DNA of 64,000 nucleotides from Brachypodium distachyon (lineage: Eukaryota; Streptophyta; Magnoliopsida; Poales; Poaceae): contig NC_016131.3 in the NCBI RefSeq assembly GCF_000005505.3, forward strand, positions 71,498,355-71,562,354. The letters are read 5' to 3'. The first letter of the stretch is position 1. The number at the start of each line of letters is the position of its first letter. Below are positions 58,850 through 64,000 of the stretch, in pieces. Both the position numbers and the translations under genes were made by a program. The notes under the pieces are model-generated. The model was not told the origin of the DNA and ran no database searches. It saw only the letters and a program-made list of their open reading frames with translations.

Positions 58850-59015
58850 AATTGGTTGGGAATTAATGATGACACGTATGAGAAATTTGTACAAAGAAGT
58901 ATGTCGTCCGGGTCGAGCAATGGGTCTCCAACGATGTCGTCCATGGCCAGCTGCATGAAGAGTGTTCTGTACAACAAAAGCACCACACGTACGTCTCTGC
59001 GAAATTCAGGTACTG
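58850..59015 (-). pseudogene. HECT-domain second exon, another copy
   Basis: After a CAG acceptor the minus strand gives YLNFAE, then after a frame change LYRTLFMQLAMDDIVGDPLL and DPDDI. It is the same exon as at 56966-57068 but with a small deletion, and it reaches further into the HECT N-lobe. Confidence 0.7.
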
Positions 59016-59099
59016 CAGAATATATTTTTTTGACACAAAAGAAGTGGGGAAGGTCCCCACTGGTACTGCTACAGATGTTGCATAACAAGAGAAACCAAT

Positions 59100-60300
59100 G
59101 TTAATGCAACGTTACAACGTAGATACCGGAGGTCGTGGATCTCAGCAATTAATTAATAAAAGAACAAAAATATGGAATGTTCGGAGAGTCAATCTATTTC
59201 AACAAAAAAAAAGTAATTTGCACATTCAAAGATTTATATTTAATAGACATTTATGAGAAATTTTAATCTTAAAAATGGGCAACTTATCCTTATTGCACTT
59301 TTTTTGATATTATAATTTCACATATATTATTTATGTGATGTCCATGTGCGTCTGTCCATGTTGGCCTGTCTATGGACAAAGAACTTAACAATGAGGGCAA
59401 TTCATATATAAATGAAAGAAAGCAAAACAGAAAACAAGCATAAATTTTGGCACACCATCCAACGTCAGCAGTCGTCTGTGTGTATGATATATATTTTCTT
59501 AATCGCCATCTCTATCTATTGAAATGGTAAGTGAGGCTTCCTGCCCACACATTTGTGTGACCCACGGCACATACAGATGCAAATGTTGAAGGAGGAAAGG
59601 TCCAACGACTTACAGGAGTTCTAATTAATGGGCCTCCGGTCAAAAAATGTGGTCTACTGTGTATCAGCACAACATAATCACACTTATGTAAAAAATGTTC
59701 AGTACATAACATAAAGATTACACTTATATCCAGGGTAGCAAAATGTTAACTACATAACATAAAAGAATAGTCATTATTAAATAAGTCTTAATTGGTACAT
59801 AATTAATGATTAGATGTGCGAAAAGTTTGTGTGAAGAAGGAAAATTAACACGCACAAAAAAAAGATCATCAAACTAGTTGTAATAATTCAGTCATTTCTA
59901 ATATTTTTCCAAATATGCTCGACCAAATCATACTTGGGTGAAGAAGATGGATTCGTGATGCGGATAGAGGGATGAAGGATGAAATCGATCGTTGCCGCCT
60001 CCGCCAGAGAAGGATATTACAAGCGCGAAAAGATTGGTTAGAGATTGGTCGGAACAACATCAGACCCTTTCGGCCCGTACTGAGAGACGAGTCGTTCTAC
60101 TTTGATTCCATACTTTACTATTTAACTTATTGTTGTTGTGTTCCCCGCAAAAAAGGAAAATGCGACATTGTCGTGGGATGCGCTGCTCTTGTTCTCATTT
60201 AGTTTGATTGCGTGTATCTAAATGTCACAGAAGAATTGCCACGGATGAAACATGGTTCTAAAAAAATGATTTAGAAATTATTTTGAAATTGTGTGTCACA
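59100..60300. other. Repeat-derived intergenic DNA
   Basis: Contains the last copy of the shared non-coding block (59495-59930). The 76-codon plus-strand frame at 59972-60202 has no recognised product. Confidence 0.4.
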
Positions 60301-60451
60301 TGGTTCTAGAAAAATAATTTAGAAAATCTCAGTGCACAGGCGTTTCATCCAGCAGAAACACGTCTGAAAAATCTGAACTGCTGGGTCCCCGGCCCGTGTG
60401 TGTTAGAGATAAGATGCCCCCTTCCAAGTGATTCGAAATCGGGCTCTCGCC

Positions 60452-61093
60452 ATGGAGCTGCTGCTCTCTCCTCCGCCGCGCGCGCATGCCGCCGCCGCCT
60501 TCTCCTGCAGCTCGCCTCCAATCTTCCGCCTCCAAATCCACCCTTCCACATCTCCCAACAGCCGCTTGCGCCCGCTCCTCGCCCGCAGGACCAGAAACGA
60601 CGGGGCCAGCGAATCCGCGGAGCCCAAAGTCATCACCATCGGGCGGCCAGGGAAGAAGAGCCGGCGGCAGCGCGGCGAGAAGAAGAACACGAGCCAGCCG
60701 CCTCTCCCCGCATCCCAAGACGCCGACGCCGAAGACGAGGAGGAGGACGAAGAGGAGGAGAGGGACGTTGCGATCCCGGAGGTGGTGACGAACCGGATGA
60801 TGCGGCGGGTGGGGGCGTCGGTGGGGCTGCCCCTGGCGCTGGGGCTGGGCTTCTTCCCGGCCTTCTACTACCTGAAGAAGGTGGCCAAGGTGGACGTGCC
60901 GACCTTCATCCCCTACGGCCTGTCCTTCGTCTTCTTCGGCGCCGCGCTGGCCGGCATCAGCTACGGCATCGTGTCCGCCAGCTGGGACCCAAACAGGGAG
61001 GGCTCCTGGCTCGGCTGGAACGAGGCACGCCGCAACTGGCCCGTCTTCTGGGAGTCCTTCCGAGGGAACCCCTCCCCTCCCCGCCGGAGATGA
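60452..61093 (+). CDS. PAM68-like chloroplast protein
   Basis: Single exon of 213 residues, matching the length of Arabidopsis PAM68. Residues 1-50 are Ser/Pro/Arg-rich with few acidic residues, as expected of a chloroplast transit peptide. Residues 60-110 are a charged linker with a long Glu/Asp run. Residues 110-200 are the conserved domain: VVTNRMMRRVGASVGLPLAL, a first membrane span (about 121-140), FIPYGLSFVFFGAALAGISY with a second span (about 152-173), then SASWDPNREGSWLGWNEARR. PAM68 is a thylakoid membrane factor for early photosystem II assembly; PAM68-like proteins also serve the NDH complex, so which one this is remains open. An in-frame ATG at 60428 would add eight residues. It converges on the tetraspanin gene. 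Confidence 0.93.
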   Translation: MELLLSPPPRAHAAAAFSCSSPPIFRLQIHPSTSPNSRLRPLLARRTRNDGASESAEPKVITIGRPGKKSRRQRGEKKNTSQPPLPASQDADAEDEEEDEEEERDVAIPEVVTNRMMRRVGASVGLPLALGLGFFPAFYYLKKVAKVDVPTFIPYGLSFVFFGAALAGISYGIVSASWDPNREGSWLGWNEARRNWPVFWESFRGNPSPPRRR

Positions 61094-61349
61094 AGCATAG
61101 GAGGTTTTGTGGTTGCTAGGTAACTCGATTAAGCTGATGTTCGTAGCTGTAGATGTGTATCTTGTATGTAAACCAATGAAAAGAATCGTTTCCCAATTAA
61201 TTAAGAGCTCCGGTCTGTTTGATGATGGGATTGTATTAGTTTGGCCCATTGCCCGTACGTACTCTGCATATGAACTAGGTACTCGTTGATTCTGAAAAGA
61301 AGATAATCGGGACACGTACACTTGTACAAGGAATTCATGTGTTTACTAG
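61094..61349. other. Shared 3' region between convergent genes
   Basis: 256 bases separate the two stop codons. The 3' UTRs of PAM68 (plus) and the tetraspanin (minus) must lie here and may overlap. Confidence 0.5.
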
Positions 61350-62162
61350 CTAGGTGTAGCCCTGCCTGTAGCGGCGGAAGAGATTGTCAGTCTTGGCTTG
61401 GCGGAACGTGTAGCATCCAACGGCGTAAACAGCGAGAAGACCAAGTGCAGCAACAAGGAGTATGAGGTCCGCACGGCGCCACTCCCGGCGCAGGTTCTGG
61501 AGCACGCCGGCCTTGCAGGAGGAGCAGGAGTAGCAGAGCTGGGCCTGGTCGTTGCTCCACGCAGCGCAGTCAGGATCCACGGCGCCGTCGATCGGGCTGA
61601 TCCAGAACGTCGGGTTCACGAACGTGTAGCCGCACCTGGTGGGCGGCTTGCAGCACCCGGACTCCACAGGGGACAGCCATCTCGCCGCAAAGAAGCCCTC
61701 CGCCGTCGCATACGTCTGGTTCAGGCTCGGGCAAATTGGCGTGGACGCCAGGCAAGTCTTGATGCCGTCCCAGCGGCTAGCGGAATCCAGTCGCTGTCGC
61801 AGCCAGCCGGAGTAGTCGTCGAGGTCGTACTCGAGGAAGGCCCTGCTGGGCACGGGGCGTCCCGAGCTGCCGGTCGTGACGAGGAAGACGAAGACGACGA
61901 GGGAGGCGAGGGAGAGGGCCAGGATGAGCATGGCGACGAGGTAGGCGAGGAGGAGACGGGGGAGGCGCCAGAGCGCGCCCACGAAGCCCGCGAGGCCGAC
62001 GGCCAGGATGGCGATGCCGAGCCCGATGAGCGGCCACTGGAGGAGGTTGACGCAGGCGTTGTCGGTCTGCGTTGACAGCCAGATGCCCGCCGCGATCACC
62101 GGGATCGAGAGCAGCGCCGCCGCTAGGTTGATGGCCGCTGCCACCACGTGGTTGAGAGCCAT
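61350..62162 (-). CDS. Tetraspanin (plant TET family)
   Basis: Single exon of 270 residues. Membrane spans lie at about 6-29, 43-65, 70-96 and 232-251. The large extracellular loop (about 97-230) carries the plant hallmark GCCKPP at 169-174 and further cysteines at 137, 144, 177, 199, 210, 213 and 216. A short cytosolic tail ends in RRYRQGYT. Tetraspanins organise membrane microdomains at the plasma membrane and extracellular vesicles; several plant members act in development or defence. Many plant TET genes have one intron, and this one has none. The codon usage is strongly GC-rich, as in PAM68 next to it. Confidence 0.93.
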   Translation of the reverse strand: MALNHVVAAAINLAAALLSIPVIAAGIWLSTQTDNACVNLLQWPLIGLGIAILAVGLAGFVGALWRLPRLLLAYLVAMLILALSLASLVVFVFLVTTGSSGRPVPSRAFLEYDLDDYSGWLRQRLDSASRWDGIKTCLASTPICPSLNQTYATAEGFFAARWLSPVESGCCKPPTRCGYTFVNPTFWISPIDGAVDPDCAAWSNDQAQLCYSCSSCKAGVLQNLRREWRRADLILLVAALGLLAVYAVGCYTFRQAKTDNLFRRYRQGYT

Positions 62163-63060
62163 GTTGGTGTTGATTTGGGGTGATTTTTGCCTGATGATCG
62201 AGCGAGCCGGCCGGAGGATCGGAGCTGAGCTGGGCTCTGAGCCTCTGAACTATATGAACACAGGCACAGTGCTGTCCGGCCAGCCAAATACGTTACGTGC
62301 TACCAGAGTACCGGATTCTTTCTTCCTTCCCTTTTGCCGTTTTTTTTTTACAAACGGAATAGTGGAAAGAAAAAACAGCTGGAATGTATGCACGCACGCA
62401 TGGAGCATCTCTTCTGCATGTTGCATCCAGCTGACGAACATTCTTTGCTTCGTCTGCAATTCATTCCTAGTCCCATACCATTTGTTTCCATAGCGTGAGA
62501 GTTTTTTTTTTCTTCTGGAGCGAACATAGCGTGAGATTTTAGGCCGGCCAGTAGCTTTTGCTGAAAGGGGCCAGTCCGCTCTCTCCCGGGCTCCGAGCGA
62601 CGCGGGCTGCGGGAACTGCGGAAGGGGCCCAGAGCCCACAGAGACCCAACTAACGGGTTGTGTAAATAAGATCTGTCTACTAGTGGGTTGGGTCGTCCCC
62701 CGGCCTCCGCCTATAAAATGGGCTGGGCTGAATCCGGCCAATGAACTTAAGCTTACCTCTCTCCGCTCTGAGCGTCCGAAAATTGCGTGCTGCCGCCTGC
62801 TACTGCTAGTGTTTAGATGCCCCACAGAACTTAACACGATTCTACAGTCTACACTCCTGGAGTGCCCAAATCTACGCCGATCGAATATGTAGAGAAGCCA
62901 TTCTAGCTCTCGCCCAATCTCGCTAAAAGAGACCAAACCAACCCAAGAGCTCTCGATCGAGATCCAGATCCGTACGCGGCGTCCAGCCTACCGAAGGTAC
63001 CAATATCAATCAACGTCTGGTGCCGTCGTCGCCTCTTCCTTGAATCGCACACAAGATATC
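62163..63060. other. Tetraspanin upstream region and intergenic DNA
   Basis: The tetraspanin promoter should lie just right of 62162. A TATAAAA word on the plus strand at about 62712, after GGGCCCAGAGCCCA near 62623, suggests another promoter reading right, but no coding exon could be linked to it. Confidence 0.35.
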
Positions 63061-64000
63061 CATGGGTGAAACAAAATTCCCGTTGCGGCCGCCGGTGCCG
63101 TTCCACCGACGCAACGCAGTCGCCGATGGATCCCATAAAATTAACTGCCTCTCGATCGTCTCGTGCCAGCCGCACAGCAGTACGTCACGTACGTATCCTG
63201 AGCCCGTGATGCGCGATACCTGGCTAGTGGCTCCGTGCCCCCCGCCGTCAGTTGTGGTCGCTCGGAAAAAAGTCCCTCCGACTGTTCCTCGCCGCTGATT
63301 GCTCTTGCACGCCGATCTGATCTGGCTTTCTCATTTGGAACCAGCTTTTGCCCGTTGGCGGATCTCCGGTCGACTTCTTTCGCCTGCCGGCGGGGTGTGG
63401 ATGGATGCCGCGTGTGCTGGAGCGCAACGTTTCCCAGCGAATTAATAAGTGGCGAGGCATAATAAGAAGATAAACGCATGCAGTTGCGCAGGCAGTCAAG
63501 TGACAGAGACACTCTAGCACTTGCGTTGCCGGCGACCTGAAAATGAGTTGCGACCAGAAAGGCAGGAATACATGCTTGAAAAGAAGAACGTACACGTGCT
63601 GTTCTTTTGATGACGAGTGAGGCAAATTGATCAGAGATAGACCCTGATCGCGATCTAGTAGAGCTAGTGCCGACGAGTCCGCCCGGCAGGCCGGCAGCCG
63701 CTCGTGCAATTTCATCGGTCGATCCCACCATGACTATGCAGTTGCAGAAGCACAACAGAGAAGCTGCTTGTGCAGTTGTGCTTGGCATTCGCGCGCATCT
63801 CGTTTTCTCACCGGGCACCGTTTTACTTGGATGCAAATTCGAGCCAAACATGTCCTCAAATAATCTGACCATATATTTGCTGGTGCTGGAGTAGAATACA
63901 AGCGTGCCATGGCCATATATACTTGTGATCAGACAGACATGGGCGTGTGAGTACAGCACGTATGTCCTCTAGATCCGCTGCTGCGGCCTGCGGCAGCCAT
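63061..64000. other. Right-edge region, no supported gene
   Basis: A 272-codon minus-strand frame (63141-63959) and shorter overlapping frames on both strands lack recognisable domains. The GC content makes long chance frames likely. I treat them as unsupported. Confidence 0.35.

Noticed and set aside
60329..61321. 330-codon minus-strand frame
   Set aside because: Antisense of the PAM68-like gene; the plus strand encodes the conserved domain.
63141..63959. 272-codon minus-strand frame at the right edge
   Set aside because: No domain, signal or splice evidence; overlapping frames on both strands and GC-rich composition suggest chance.

Overview
The window is plant nuclear DNA, almost certainly from a grass and most likely a Pooideae/Triticeae species such as wheat, Aegilops or barley. 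The evidence is split genes with GT-AG introns, GC-rich first exons, at least ten Stowaway-type MITEs with CTCCCTCCGT-like ends, a decayed plant LINE, a long putative LTR, a small TRIM-like element, and protein families found only in plants. Species and chromosome cannot be fixed from the sequence alone.

Layout. 1-2 kb: AT-rich intergenic DNA with a local repeat. 2-12 kb: a decayed L1-type LINE on the minus strand whose 5' part is split by a ~3.2 kb GC/AT-patchy insertion that looks like a solo LTR. 12-15 kb: intergenic DNA with MITEs. 15.3-17.1 kb: a two-exon glycerol-3-phosphate acyltransferase (GPAT) gene. 17.4-18.1 kb: a TRIM-like element abutting a truncated prolyl 4-hydroxylase gene. 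19.5-23.0 kb: an eight-exon Alba RNA/DNA-binding protein with an RGG and Gly-Tyr tail. 25.0-27.2 kb: a POLLENLESS3/MS5/SDI1-family TPR gene with MITEs in its intron. 28.4-30.8 kb (minus): a five-exon VAMP72-type R-SNARE. 33.6-43.2 kb: a 14-exon ubiquitin-hydrolase-related gene (DUF627/DUF629/UCH) encoding about 1,554 residues. 46-59 kb: a graveyard of rearranged, partly tandem-duplicated fragments of a HECT ubiquitin-ligase gene resembling UPL5. 60.4-61.1 kb: intronless PAM68-like chloroplast protein. 61.3-62.2 kb (minus): intronless tetraspanin, tail-to-tail with PAM68. 62.2-64 kb: no supported gene.

The seven intact genes are housekeeping or developmental genes with no evident joint pathway; they look like an ordinary collinear gene island separated by transposon DNA. 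The most unusual part is the 46-59 kb HECT cluster, where intron-containing fragments, a shared non-coding block and a 1.4 kb tandem duplication point to repeated DNA-level unequal exchange rather than retroposition. I found no CRISPR array, rRNA or convincing tRNA gene, and no clear candidate for a wholly new biological system.

Gene models were built by hand from splice sites and reading-frame continuity. Exon joins were checked for phase but not against transcripts. Family names come from recalled motifs, not database searches.
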